In this document: positions 1 to 8,186 of the stretch, piece by piece
Layout: the number at the start of each line of letters is the position of its first letter
Position numbering within the stretch: the stretch's first letter is position 1
NCBI GenBank assembly: GCA_964632305.1
Contig: CAZWBR010000014.1
Coordinates: 1 to 64,000 of the forward strand
Source of the DNA: CAZWBR01 sp964632305
GTDB taxonomy: Bacteria; Bacteroidota; Bacteroidia; Bacteroidales; Prolixibacteraceae
DNA: 64,000 bases
Direction: 5' to 3'
Made by a program: the position numbers and the translations under genes
Notes under the pieces: generated by a model
The model's input: only the letters and a program-made list of their open reading frames with translations
Database searches by the model: none
What the model was told of the DNA's origin: nothing

Positions 1-78
1 GCCAAATTTGTTTAATTTTTAATAACGTCCCAATTTTAATGGGACACTAGTGAAAATGTTTTATTAATTAATTTAATC

Positions 79-207
79 ATGACCAACGAAGAAAATATCA
101 AACATGTCTGGCAAACGCCGGAAATTATTGATCTGGATGTAGATAAAACCAGTGGGAAGACTGTTTTTCCAGATGAGTCGTTCACCACCGGTGTGGGTCC
201 TTCCTGA
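79..207 (+). CDS. Lasso-peptide-type RiPP precursor 1
   Basis: This is a 42-residue peptide gene too short for ordinary gene finders. The leader carries W11-Q-T-P-E-I-I-D-L-D and then DKT, which matches the conserved Trp/Pro and penultimate Thr of lasso leaders. Cutting two residues after that Thr gives the 17-residue core GKTVFPDESFTTGVGPS, with Gly1 and acidic Asp7/Glu8 placed for an 8-residue macrolactam ring (or 7 via Asp7). The core ends in Ser, as in all four precursors of the cluster. The ATG was chosen because the two following copies align to it at 289-bp steps. The peptide class follows from the leader pattern and the linked cyclase; the cleavage site and ring size are inferred. Confidence 0.82.
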   Translation: MTNEENIKHVWQTPEIIDLDVDKTSGKTVFPDESFTTGVGPS

Positions 208-367
208 TATCGGGATATAACCTGTTGCGATATAAGACAGATTGTTATGCTTAGCGCTTTTTGTGGCGTACACGGGAAAGTCGGTAATATCAATGACGTG
301 AGTGGGGATTTTTTCTCTAAATAATTTTTATTCCTGCCCTTTAAGTTTTGTACTAAATTTTTAAATC

Positions 368-496
368 ATGAGCAACGAAGAAAATATCAAACAAGTCTGG
401 CAGACGCCGGAAATTATTGATCTGGATATGGATAAAACCAGAGGAAAGGATGTTGAGTTTTCATCTGAGATCACCGCCGGTGCGGGAGTTTCCTGA
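368..496 (+). CDS. Lasso-peptide-type RiPP precursor 2
   Basis: This 42-residue gene starts exactly 289 bp after precursor 1 and has almost the same leader (MSNEENIKQVWQTPEII, then DMDKTR). The predicted core is GKDVEFSSEITAGAGVS, 17 residues with Gly1 and C-terminal Ser. Position 8 is Ser and the usable acid is Glu9, so this copy would form a 9-residue ring, or a different one if Asp3 or Glu5 were used. The 3' untranslated sequence is nearly identical to that of copy 1, while the core differs at most positions, as expected after tandem duplication with core diversification. Confidence 0.8.
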   Translation: MSNEENIKQVWQTPEIIDLDMDKTRGKDVEFSSEITAGAGVS

Positions 497-656
497 TATC
501 GGGATATAACCTGTTGCGATAAAAGACAGATTGTTATCCTTAGCGCTTTTTATGGCGTACACGGGAAAGTTGGTAATATCAATGACGTGAGCGGGGATTT
601 TTTCTCTAAATTATTTTTATTCCTGCCCTTTAAGTTTTGTACTAAATTTTTAATTC

Positions 657-785
657 ATGAGCAACGAAGAAAATAATAAAAAAGTCTGGCAGACGCCGGA
701 AATTTTTGACCTGGATGTGGATAAAACCAGTGGGAAGTTTTTTTACCCAATTGAGTCGTCCACCAGCAGTTTGGGTGCTTCCTGA
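657..785 (+). CDS. Lasso-peptide-type RiPP precursor 3
   Basis: This is the third tandem precursor, 42 residues, again exactly 289 bp after the previous start codon. The leader reads MSNEENNKKVWQTPEIF, then DLDVDKTS. The predicted core GKFFYPIESSTSSLGAS has Gly1, Glu8 and C-terminal Ser, so an 8-residue Gly1-Glu8 ring fits. The core is richer in aromatics than copies 1 and 2. The repeated downstream sequence continues to about 880 and then diverges, marking the right edge of the duplication. The next gene starts about 400 bp further on. Confidence 0.8.
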   Translation: MSNEENNKKVWQTPEIFDLDVDKTSGKFFYPIESSTSSLGAS

Positions 786-1193
786 TATCGGGATATAAGC
801 TGTTGCGATATAAGACAGATTGTTAGCCTTAACGCTTTTTATGGCGCACACGGGAAAGTCGGTAAATATCAATGACGTGGGCTGCGATCCGGCAGTTGCG
901 CTTAAAACGTTGAGATGATTTAGGCGTAACTGCAATTGGGTCTTTGTCCTGCACCAAAGTATTATGTCGATTTATACCTGTTCGCTAATCCTATTCCTAA
1001 CCGGATATAGGTTAAGAGATAATGAATGAGACTTCATCGTCCCGGATAATTGCCTTAGATGTAAACTTCCGGGAAAAAATTTGTGTTGGATTTTGAAAAG
1101 TACTACGTGAATCAGATTGGAAAATTGGAATTTTGAAAAACGGTTGGGAGATATCAAGCTAATACATATATCGGAACCGTTACCACTCAATAT

Positions 1194-2438
1194 ATGTTTA
1201 GATTGCGAAGAATAAAACCGTTTTTTAGGCGTACAACGCCTTATGCCATATTAAGCTGGCGTTATTTGTTGCCTGGACAGAGCGCTGCCGTCCGTTTGCA
1301 TAAGTTGGTTTTTTTACATGCTTTTCCCGGTAAACCGCGGGTCGTATGGTTTGCTATGGCGTTGCTTAGCTATACAAAGTGGTTTGCTTTCCAGGGGCTG
1401 ATTCAACTCTGGAAAACATGGAAGAAATACAGTCTGGTGCTCCAGGAGGAAACCGGCATATCGCGTAATAAACAATTTGCCGATTTACTGAAACTGGTTT
1501 TTCTGCAAACAACCCCACCGTATTTTTATTACCGCTACAGGCTTTATCGTTATACGACATTGGAGTGGTTCAACTTTGTCTATACCCACGAGCTACCCAA
1601 CTGGCATCTTGTCATGTCTCCTGACCTTAGTCAAAAAACGACGAATCTTTTATCAGACAAAGCAGCCTTTGCACAGGAAATGCAAAGACAAGGCTTTCCT
1701 GTTATTGAGGGAATTGTTATTCATAAAGGAGATCAGCGAACCAATGAGCAACTTTTTCAGCAAAAATCGTTATTTCTAAAACCCTTGTGTGGTAATCGTA
1801 AAATTGGCGCTTACGAATTGGCGTATCATTCATCAACAGACAGTTATTCTTTGTTTGTGTCTGAGAATAATACAATAGACAACAGAGAAGAAATAGTCTC
1901 TTTTTTCCAATCATTAACCGAAAAACAGGACTACCTTATACAACCGCTTCTGCTTAATCATCCCGATTTGCAAAAACTTACGGATTGTCATAGTTTGATT
2001 ACCTTTCGGGTGATAACGGTTTGGACGAATAATGAAGCGTTGGTAGTTTCAGCTATTGCTGAATTTCCGGTGAGTAACTGCTCCGAATATATTTATCCGC
2101 TTCCTGTTGACCTGAAAAGCGGAACAATACTGGCAGTAAAAGAAAAAGGGGTTACCATAAAAAAAGGTATTGAACCAAAGTTTGAATATGTTCCCGGGAA
2201 TCAGGTTATACACTGGCAGGAGTTGGTGGATATTGCAAAAAAAGCACATGCTTTTTTCCCAGATATGTTTGGCATCGGATGGGATTTGGCCGTTACGCCG
2301 GAGGGCGTTCGTCTTATTGAAGGCAACATTAATTGGGGGGTTGACCTACACCAGGTTAATGAACCGGTTCTTATGCCTGCTCACATATCATATGCCAGAC
2401 AGGACTTATTAAAAAACAGAACGAATCAGAGAATATGA
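1194..2438 (+). CDS. Sugar-transfer-associated ATP-grasp family enzyme
   Basis: This 414-residue protein matches the sugar-transfer-associated ATP-grasp family (PF14397 type). The N-terminal third is hydrophobic and aromatic-rich. The ATP-grasp part includes FLKPLCGNRKIGA near residue 200 and the C-terminal metal/ATP-binding segment IGWDLAVTPEGVRLIEGN near residue 360, followed by a DLHQ motif. ATP-grasp enzymes join a carboxylate to an amine, thiol or hydroxyl through an acyl phosphate. The gene overlaps the cyclase by 4 bp (ATGA), so the two are translationally coupled, which suggests a role in precursor tailoring or in making a conjugated group. The substrate is unknown. Confidence 0.75.
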   Translation: MFRLRRIKPFFRRTTPYAILSWRYLLPGQSAAVRLHKLVFLHAFPGKPRVVWFAMALLSYTKWFAFQGLIQLWKTWKKYSLVLQEETGISRNKQFADLLKLVFLQTTPPYFYYRYRLYRYTTLEWFNFVYTHELPNWHLVMSPDLSQKTTNLLSDKAAFAQEMQRQGFPVIEGIVIHKGDQRTNEQLFQQKSLFLKPLCGNRKIGAYELAYHSSTDSYSLFVSENNTIDNREEIVSFFQSLTEKQDYLIQPLLLNHPDLQKLTDCHSLITFRVITVWTNNEALVVSAIAEFPVSNCSEYIYPLPVDLKSGTILAVKEKGVTIKKGIEPKFEYVPGNQVIHWQELVDIAKKAHAFFPDMFGIGWDLAVTPEGVRLIEGNINWGVDLHQVNEPVLMPAHISYARQDLLKNRTNQRI

Positions 2439-4351
2439 GTACCATTCATTGCTGTTTTCAGCCTAAAGTTCCTCTTAATGAGGATATCATGTCCGACATG
2501 CTTAAAGCATCCGACTATTGGAAGCCCGATGCCGTCAGCCAGGCACACAACAGGAACAGCACCTGCCATCTTGCCAAAGCGAACCTGTTTAATACGGCAC
2601 TGTCAAAGAGTGATTTTGTTTATACCGATAGTCAAACGGGTTCTATCGTCAGCGCCAATGCCCGTCTGGACAACCGTACGCAACTGCTGCAACAGTTAAA
2701 CCTGAATAGGGAAACAATAACCGATGGGGAACTGATTTTACATGCTTATCTGCGATGGGGCAGGGAGTGTCCCAAATACTTATTAGGTGATTTTGCATTC
2801 ATCATATGGGATGAGACAGACCAGAAAGTATTTTGTGCAAGAGACCATTTTGGGGTAAAACTGCTGCTTTACAGCCGCACGGATAAAGGGGTTATGCTCT
2901 CCAATGAACCAAATGCTTTTTTTACGTCCGGATGGCTTCAGAAAAAAATAAAAGAGTCATGGCTGGTCAAGCAGTTATGGAATTTAGGATCAAATCCTGT
3001 CGCAACGGCATATGGGGGGCTGGAATTAGTTCCTGCCGGACATTTTGTTGAAGTTGATTCCAAAGAGACTATCATTACTGAGCCATATTGGAAGCTTACC
3101 GATAATGCACAGTGGGAAACCATGGGCGATGAAGATTTATTATCAGAGTTAAAGAGTCGGTTCCATCATGCCGTTGAAGTACGTTTAGAGAGTGATTATC
3201 CTTTGGCATGTGAGTTAAGCGAAGGCCTGGATTCCAACGGAATTGCCGGTTATGCTGCAAAAATAAAACCGAAAGAAATCATTCATACTCTCTCCTATGA
3301 CTGTACTGAATTGACAGAGGAGACTCGCTCTGTTTGGGAGAAAACCTATCAGGATATTTTCAAAATGCTGGAAATGCACGATAATTTGCAGCCTATTTGG
3401 ACTCGGGAGCAAGCGCCCCTTGACGATAAGGCCAATCTGGTTAAAAACACCGGAGGCGCTTTTGCTTTACGGGGAGCATGGTTGTGGCATTGCAGGCTGG
3501 CTCACCAAAAGGATGCCCGCGTATTGTTGTCGGGCTGGGGCGGCGATCACTGCGTTTCCACTTATGGCGATTTTTACGAAAGCGAACTATTTAGCGGCTT
3601 AAAATGGCGCAAGGCACACCAGTTATTAAACGATAAATACAAACGAGGCCGTGGGGCCCGGCCTGTCAAGGCATGGATATTTCTGCTAATGAAACATCTT
3701 ACGCCTCAATTATCCCGGTGGTATGCCCGGAAACGCGGGAGACTGGAGCGTGTGCTGTGGAAACGAAGGTCATACAATTTGCTAAAAGATGAGTATATAA
3801 AACATTACCGTTTATTATCACAATTGAAAACCTTTACCGATGGCTATCACCATTATTATTCCACCAAAGCCCATCACCGCCGTGAGTTGTTCGATATTGG
3901 TGTTGAGCAACGGCTGATTGACTCGGAGCTAAGCGCCCGGATGTTCCGGGTCGAATTCCGTTACCCAATGCTGGACGTGCCATTGGTTGAGTTCGCATAT
4001 AACCTGCCTTCGCACCTGAAAATTTTTAACGGGATTGAACGCTACGCATTTCGGAAGATATTAGAAGGAGTAACCACCGGGCGTATCCAATGGCGGTTAA
4101 AAGCAGATGTCGACCATCCTAATAAAGAGCTTTTCCTTTTATCCGAACTTGAAAAGATGGAATTACAGGGTTTGCTACGCACCCCCCTGCTTCAAATGTA
4201 TTGCCATAACAAGACGCTTGATATGCAGAATATTGAAGCAAGATTCATGGTGTACCAGCTTAAGCTTTTTTCATCTTTATATCGTTATTTTGCCGACAAC
4301 AGCATACCGATTAAAAAAAGTATTATATTTATTAAAAAATTAAACAGATAG
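2435..4351 (+). CDS. Lasso cyclase, asparagine synthetase B-like
   Basis: This 638-residue protein has the two-domain AsnB layout used by lasso macrolactam synthetases. The N-terminal glutaminase-like domain lacks catalytic Cys2 (residue 2 is Ser), as in lasso cyclases that need no glutamine, but keeps the GDFAFIIWD and ARDHFGVK blocks near residues 118-150. The C-terminal synthetase domain has the PP-loop SEGLDSNG near residue 262 and SGWGGDH near residue 366, where the usual Glu after GGD is His. By analogy it would activate the ring Asp/Glu side chain with ATP and join it to Gly1. It lies 1 bp before precursor 4 and overlaps the ATP-grasp gene. Confidence 0.85.
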   Translation: MSTIHCCFQPKVPLNEDIMSDMLKASDYWKPDAVSQAHNRNSTCHLAKANLFNTALSKSDFVYTDSQTGSIVSANARLDNRTQLLQQLNLNRETITDGELILHAYLRWGRECPKYLLGDFAFIIWDETDQKVFCARDHFGVKLLLYSRTDKGVMLSNEPNAFFTSGWLQKKIKESWLVKQLWNLGSNPVATAYGGLELVPAGHFVEVDSKETIITEPYWKLTDNAQWETMGDEDLLSELKSRFHHAVEVRLESDYPLACELSEGLDSNGIAGYAAKIKPKEIIHTLSYDCTELTEETRSVWEKTYQDIFKMLEMHDNLQPIWTREQAPLDDKANLVKNTGGAFALRGAWLWHCRLAHQKDARVLLSGWGGDHCVSTYGDFYESELFSGLKWRKAHQLLNDKYKRGRGARPVKAWIFLLMKHLTPQLSRWYARKRGRLERVLWKRRSYNLLKDEYIKHYRLLSQLKTFTDGYHHYYSTKAHHRRELFDIGVEQRLIDSELSARMFRVEFRYPMLDVPLVEFAYNLPSHLKIFNGIERYAFRKILEGVTTGRIQWRLKADVDHPNKELFLLSELEKMELQGLLRTPLLQMYCHNKTLDMQNIEARFMVYQLKLFSSLYRYFADNSIPIKKSIIFIKKLNR

Positions 4352-4352
4352 T

Positions 4353-4478
4353 ATGAATAAAGAAGATAACCAACTAAAAGAGTGGCAAACCCCTGAAATT
4401 ATCGATTTGGATGTTGATAAAACGGAAGGCAAATTTACCAGTCCACCTGAAACTGATGTTTTCTGTGGTGTCTCTTAG
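4353..4478 (+). CDS. Lasso-peptide-type RiPP precursor 4
   Basis: This is a 41-residue precursor directly after the cyclase stop codon. The leader carries KEWQTPEIIDLDVDKTE, so the family pattern is kept although the N-terminus (MNKEDNQL) has drifted. The predicted core is GKFTSPPETDVFCGVS, 16 residues with Gly1, Glu8, a single Cys13 and C-terminal Ser. Its 3' sequence does not match the 289-bp repeats, so it is an older copy. The shared DKT-x-G junction and Gly1/Glu8 spacing in an independently placed copy support the core assignment. Confidence 0.82.
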   Translation: MNKEDNQLKEWQTPEIIDLDVDKTEGKFTSPPETDVFCGVS

Positions 4479-4569
4479 GAAGTTTTTACTTTTTTGTAAT
4501 AGCCTTATTTACCCTTAGTATTTGGCGGGGGCAGTTTTTTCAGCTATAGAAAAGGTATTGTAATTCCGG

Positions 4570-4745
4570 ATGTAGTATACCACCGGTTAATTATGGGTGG
4601 AGCATGTACAACAATGGTGACAGTAATTGGCATTGAAAGCTGGCTCATCAAAAGAATGTCTGCATATAGTTGCCGGGATGAGAGGGATAATTGCCTGTTT
4701 CCCTTCAGCAAATTTTACAAAAGAAAACTAAATATCAGAAATCAG
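4570..4745 (+). pseudogene. Remnant of a second lasso cyclase
   Basis: About 100-150 bp here align without obvious gaps to the cyclase gene around 3470-3600, the part coding WHCRLAHQKDARVLLSGWGG. GGCATTG.A.GCTGGCTCA, CAAAAG.ATG and TTG.CGGG blocks are shared. In the matching frame the remnant has several stops (for example after the His codon and in the GGD loop). Limits are approximate. The rest of the 330-bp gap between precursor 4 and the kinase gene shows no gene. It implies that a second precursor/cyclase pair once existed and decayed. Confidence 0.6.
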
Positions 4746-4808
4746 AATAAATTTACATTATTCATCCGGTATGCTATGCTGGTGTGAAATATTTAATTTA
4801 ATTCATTG

Positions 4809-5441
4809 ATGTCAAATACTTTATTGGAAGAACATATCCTACCCGAGTCATTTCTGGTGACCCGCAGGCAACGCGAAGAACTTAACGGACAGAAATCATT
4901 TGTTATATGGCTGACAGGACTTTCAGGCGCAGGCAAATCGACTATCGCGCGTAATCTGGAACTAATCCTGTTTCAATCTGGAATCCGCGCATTGATATTG
5001 GACGGCGATAATACCCGGAAAAGCATTAATCGCGATTTAGACTTTTCTCCGGAAGGCCGGAGGGAGAATATCCGGAGGGTGGCAGAAATCGCCCGCCTGC
5101 TAAATGATGCGGGAGTGGTTGTGATAACGGCATTTATTTCTCCGTTTGTCTCCGATCGGGAGATGGCCAAATCGATTATTGGAAAAGATTGTTTTGTTGA
5201 GGTCTTCGTGGATACCCCTTTGAAAGTATGTATAGAAAGGGATACCAAGGGATTATATCAAAAAGCACTGAATGGCGAACTAAACGATTTCACAGGGATC
5301 AATAGTCCTTATGAACCTCCTGTTCTGCCTTCGTTGACCGTCCAGACACAAGATCAATTGCCCAAAGGCACAGTTACAGAGATTGTTTCCTGGCTTGTGA
5401 ATAACCAATATATCCGGTCAGTAGTGCAGAATGCCGATTAA
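4809..5441 (+). CDS. APS kinase-type (CysC) kinase in lasso cluster
   Basis: The 210-residue product has all the usual adenylylsulfate kinase marks: P-loop GLSGAGKST near residue 37, LDGDNTRKSINRDLDFSPEGRRENIRR, TAFISPF, VFVDTPLKVCIERDTKGLY and FTGINSPYEPP. The known family reaction is ATP-dependent 3'-phosphorylation of adenylyl sulfate to PAPS. No sulfurylase (CysD/CysN) or sulfotransferase lies nearby. In paeninodin-type lasso clusters an unrelated kinase phosphorylates the C-terminal Ser, and all four precursors here end in Ser, so recruitment for tailoring is possible. The start is the ATG at 4809 rather than the in-frame TTG just before it. Family certain; substrate not. Confidence 0.8.
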   Translation: MSNTLLEEHILPESFLVTRRQREELNGQKSFVIWLTGLSGAGKSTIARNLELILFQSGIRALILDGDNTRKSINRDLDFSPEGRRENIRRVAEIARLLNDAGVVVITAFISPFVSDREMAKSIIGKDCFVEVFVDTPLKVCIERDTKGLYQKALNGELNDFTGINSPYEPPVLPSLTVQTQDQLPKGTVTEIVSWLVNNQYIRSVVQNAD

Positions 5442-5458
5442 TTCAATAGTTTTTGTAT

Positions 5459-6481
5459 ATGACTGATCCTCTGAAAAACAGGGCCTATCTCCATGAACGG
5501 CATCGCCTCAGCCACCAGCAAATTGACCGTTTGCTGGGTGAAAACCATGCAAAGGAATTCCTCCCTGAAAAATTAAAACAACTGGAGGCAGTAAAAAAAT
5601 TTCTCTATGTAACCGACCTACTGACTGAAAACGGTATTACATACACCTGTCTCAAAGGGCCACTATTATCATTTCGTATCTACAACGACCCGACAGTGCG
5701 TATTTCCCACGATATTGACCTGCTGATTGACAAAAAATCCATCAGCAAGGTTGTCGCTGTCCTTTCAGAGAATAACTTTCAATTTACAGAAGGATTTTTT
5801 TGGCCACAAAAGGAAATGCAGCAGAAATTATTTGCCGGAACCACCCATCATCTGAGTTTTTATAACCAGGAACTGAACATATGCGTCGAAATTCATTGGG
5901 TTTTGATGCATGAATTACCGGTCACTCAAAAGAAACTACAGACCATTATTACAGAAAATATTACTGAAATCAAATTCTCCGGGCGAACATTTACGGTTTT
6001 CTCTCTCGAGTTTGAATTATTATACCTGCTAATTCACGGTGCCAGGCATGGTTGGAACCGATTGAAATGGCTAATGGACATTCGTGACTATCCATTTTCA
6101 CAAATTGACAGGCAGATATTCAGTAAATTGACAGATCAATTCCATGCATGGCGAATTATCAGCCAAACCAACTTATTGCTAAAGCACTTCCTGCATTTCG
6201 GGATGCCTTTCGTGTCCAACAAACGGATTCCTGAATATTTCAGAAAATATGCTTTTAAATCTATTGAGAATGATGAATCACAACGACTTTTAGCCCGCGA
6301 AATATTTCTCTACTTCCGGTATCTGTGGTATTTATTTCCCTCACTCTTGTTTAAAGCCAACATTTTGACAAGCAATCTTATCCGTCTTGGTGATATAACA
6401 AAAATCGATTCTTCATTCCGTATTGTATATTTACTGTACCGTCCGTACAGCTTCATCAGAAGGAGGGTTCTGCATGTCTGA
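5459..6481 (+). CDS. Nucleotidyltransferase family protein (PF14907 type)
   Basis: This 340-residue protein has the nucleotidyltransferase-fold signature CLKGPLLSFRIYNDPTVRISHDIDLLID near residues 65-95, with the paired aspartates of DIDLLID as likely metal ligands. It also has the His-rich VEIHWVLMH segment and the LLYLLIHGARHGWNRLKWLMDI motif typical of the uncharacterised nucleotidyltransferase family PF14907. Members often sit in lasso and other peptide natural-product clusters. It would transfer a nucleotidyl group, possibly to the peptide or its phosphorylated end, but that is inference. An in-frame TTG precedes the chosen ATG. Its end overlaps the transporter start by 8 bp. Confidence 0.75.
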   Translation: MTDPLKNRAYLHERHRLSHQQIDRLLGENHAKEFLPEKLKQLEAVKKFLYVTDLLTENGITYTCLKGPLLSFRIYNDPTVRISHDIDLLIDKKSISKVVAVLSENNFQFTEGFFWPQKEMQQKLFAGTTHHLSFYNQELNICVEIHWVLMHELPVTQKKLQTIITENITEIKFSGRTFTVFSLEFELLYLLIHGARHGWNRLKWLMDIRDYPFSQIDRQIFSKLTDQFHAWRIISQTNLLLKHFLHFGMPFVSNKRIPEYFRKYAFKSIENDESQRLLAREIFLYFRYLWYLFPSLLFKANILTSNLIRLGDITKIDSSFRIVYLLYRPYSFIRRRVLHV

Positions 6482-8186
6482 AAACCGTTTCATCATAAAC
6501 AGTTTCAGCCTGTTTTTCAGGTATAAGCCCTTGAAGGTAATTCTTCTGTTTATTATCACGCTTATTTTAGGTTTTTCTCAGGGAATAACTATCGTTCTGC
6601 TTATTCCTTTACTTGGCTTACTCGAACCTGAACAAACAACTGTCCCTTCCAATAAATGGGCTGATTTTGCCAATGTGGTTTTCGGGAAACTGGGAATTGA
6701 AGTGAACCTGACATTAATCCTCGCCGTTTTTGCGTTCTGCCTGGTATCAATAGCCATACTTAACTATTTTCTGACCACCATTCAGTCAGCTTACCAACAG
6801 GAATTCTCGTACCATATTCGTAAACGGCTGTTTAAGAAACTCATAAACAGTGATTGGTCTTTCCTGAACGGGAAGAGCAAACACAACCACATACAGGTGC
6901 TTACGAACGAAATTCCAAAGATGACGACATATTATTACTTCTATCTGGGATTAACTTCGAAAGCAATTTTCATTCTTACTCATGTGTTTTTGGCGGCGAT
7001 TATATCACTGAAATTTACATTTTTTGTTGTGGTTTCTGCCTTACTCGTCTTTGTTTTTTTGCGGAAATACCTGAAGGATGCGATCTTGCTTGGCGCCGTC
7101 AATATCCAATCGTTCAGGAAGATGCTGAAACAAATAGACGATTTCTGGATGACCGTAAAAATGGCAAAAGTTCATAACTCGGAGGAATTCTATTTCAGGA
7201 AGTTTGAAGAAGCCAATACTCAGATACTGGAATACCAGTACAAACAGATGAAAAATAGGGCCATCCCCCAGTTCCTGTTTACTATTGCCGGGATAGCTGC
7301 ACTCATTCTTGTTGTTTACTTCGCTTTTCATGTGGTCCGACTTCCACTGGTTTCCCTGTTTGTGCTCATCCTGCTTTTTGGCCGTATATTCCCGCAGTTT
7401 TCAGGGTTGAATAATGACCTGAACATGCTCGTGTCTAATATCGGGTCGGTTAAAATGGTGCTCAATATGGACAGGGAGATGCAAGAAGGTGAGTTCGGCA
7501 GGAGGGAAAACGGAACAATAAACCTAAAGCATAAGATCGAAATTAAAAACCTGCATTTTGGTTATGATCCCGAAAATCCCATTTTCAAAGATTTCTCGGC
7601 AATAATTCCGGCTAACCAGATAACCGGTGTGATCGGACGATCGGGAGGCGGAAAAACCAGCCTGATCGATATTGTTGCAGGTTTGCAGAAAACTGCTCCC
7701 GGAGTACTTCTTGTTGATGGACAAAATCTGACAGACGAACAGTTCCCTTCCTGGAAAAATTCATTGGGTTACCTCCCCCAGGATTCATTCTTTATTGACG
7801 GGACCATCCGCGAAAACCTGGTATGGGATTCCGGCAAAAAACCAACCGACGAACAACTGTTTGAGGTATTGAAACAGGTCGATGCCGACAAATTGGTTCG
7901 GTACCAGAAATCGGGACTGGATACCGTTGTTGTCAATTATGCCTATCATTTTTCAGGGGGAGAAAGACAACGGCTGGCATTGGCCCGTGTACTTATCCGT
8001 ACCCCTCATTTGTTGCTGCTCGATGAGGCTACCTCAGCATTAGACCCAACAACTGAATCACATATAATGGATTGTCTGGTCGGGCTGAAGAAAAACATGA
8101 CCATTGTTTTTGTAACCCACAGGCATACACTGAAACCTTATTTTGATCGAATTATCGATCTCGACCGAGATCAAAATATTGAATAA
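6474..8186 (+). CDS. ABC transporter, fused permease-ATPase (peptide exporter type)
   Basis: This 570-residue half-transporter has an N-terminal membrane domain of about six helices (first at residues 18-45) and a C-terminal ATPase. The ATPase has Walker A GRSGGGKTSL, Q-loop YLPQDSFFIDGTIREN, signature FSGGERQRLALARVL and Walker B LLLLDEATSALD. There is no C39 peptidase domain, so it cannot remove the leader. The ATG at 6474 follows a strong AGGAGGG ribosome site 6 bp upstream and overlaps the nucleotidyltransferase stop. It probably exports the mature peptide and gives self-protection, as D proteins do in lasso clusters. It closes the operon. Confidence 0.85.
   Translation: MSENRFIINSFSLFFRYKPLKVILLFIITLILGFSQGITIVLLIPLLGLLEPEQTTVPSNKWADFANVVFGKLGIEVNLTLILAVFAFCLVSIAILNYFLTTIQSAYQQEFSYHIRKRLFKKLINSDWSFLNGKSKHNHIQVLTNEIPKMTTYYYFYLGLTSKAIFILTHVFLAAIISLKFTFFVVVSALLVFVFLRKYLKDAILLGAVNIQSFRKMLKQIDDFWMTVKMAKVHNSEEFYFRKFEEANTQILEYQYKQMKNRAIPQFLFTIAGIAALILVVYFAFHVVRLPLVSLFVLILLFGRIFPQFSGLNNDLNMLVSNIGSVKMVLNMDREMQEGEFGRRENGTINLKHKIEIKNLHFGYDPENPIFKDFSAIIPANQITGVIGRSGGGKTSLIDIVAGLQKTAPGVLLVDGQNLTDEQFPSWKNSLGYLPQDSFFIDGTIRENLVWDSGKKPTDEQLFEVLKQVDADKLVRYQKSGLDTVVVNYAYHFSGGERQRLALARVLIRTPHLLLLDEATSALDPTTESHIMDCLVGLKKNMTIVFVTHRHTLKPYFDRIIDLDRDQNIE

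Larger units (their letters stand above)
79..880 (+). repeat. Tandem 289-bp duplication carrying precursors 1-3
   Basis: Three direct copies begin at 79, 368 and 657 with an exact 289-bp period; the third is cut short near 880. Each holds one precursor followed by a conserved non-coding stretch that starts TGATATCGGGATATA at the stop codon. Leader and non-coding parts are nearly identical between copies, while the core codons are not. The sequence upstream of the first ATG does not match the spacer of the other copies, so the duplication unit begins close to that ATG. Confidence 0.9.

Noticed and set aside
27..45. Hairpin GTCCCA-N7-TGGGAC as a terminator
   Set aside because: Short stem and no T-run. 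It may be chance or an operator, but nothing supports either.
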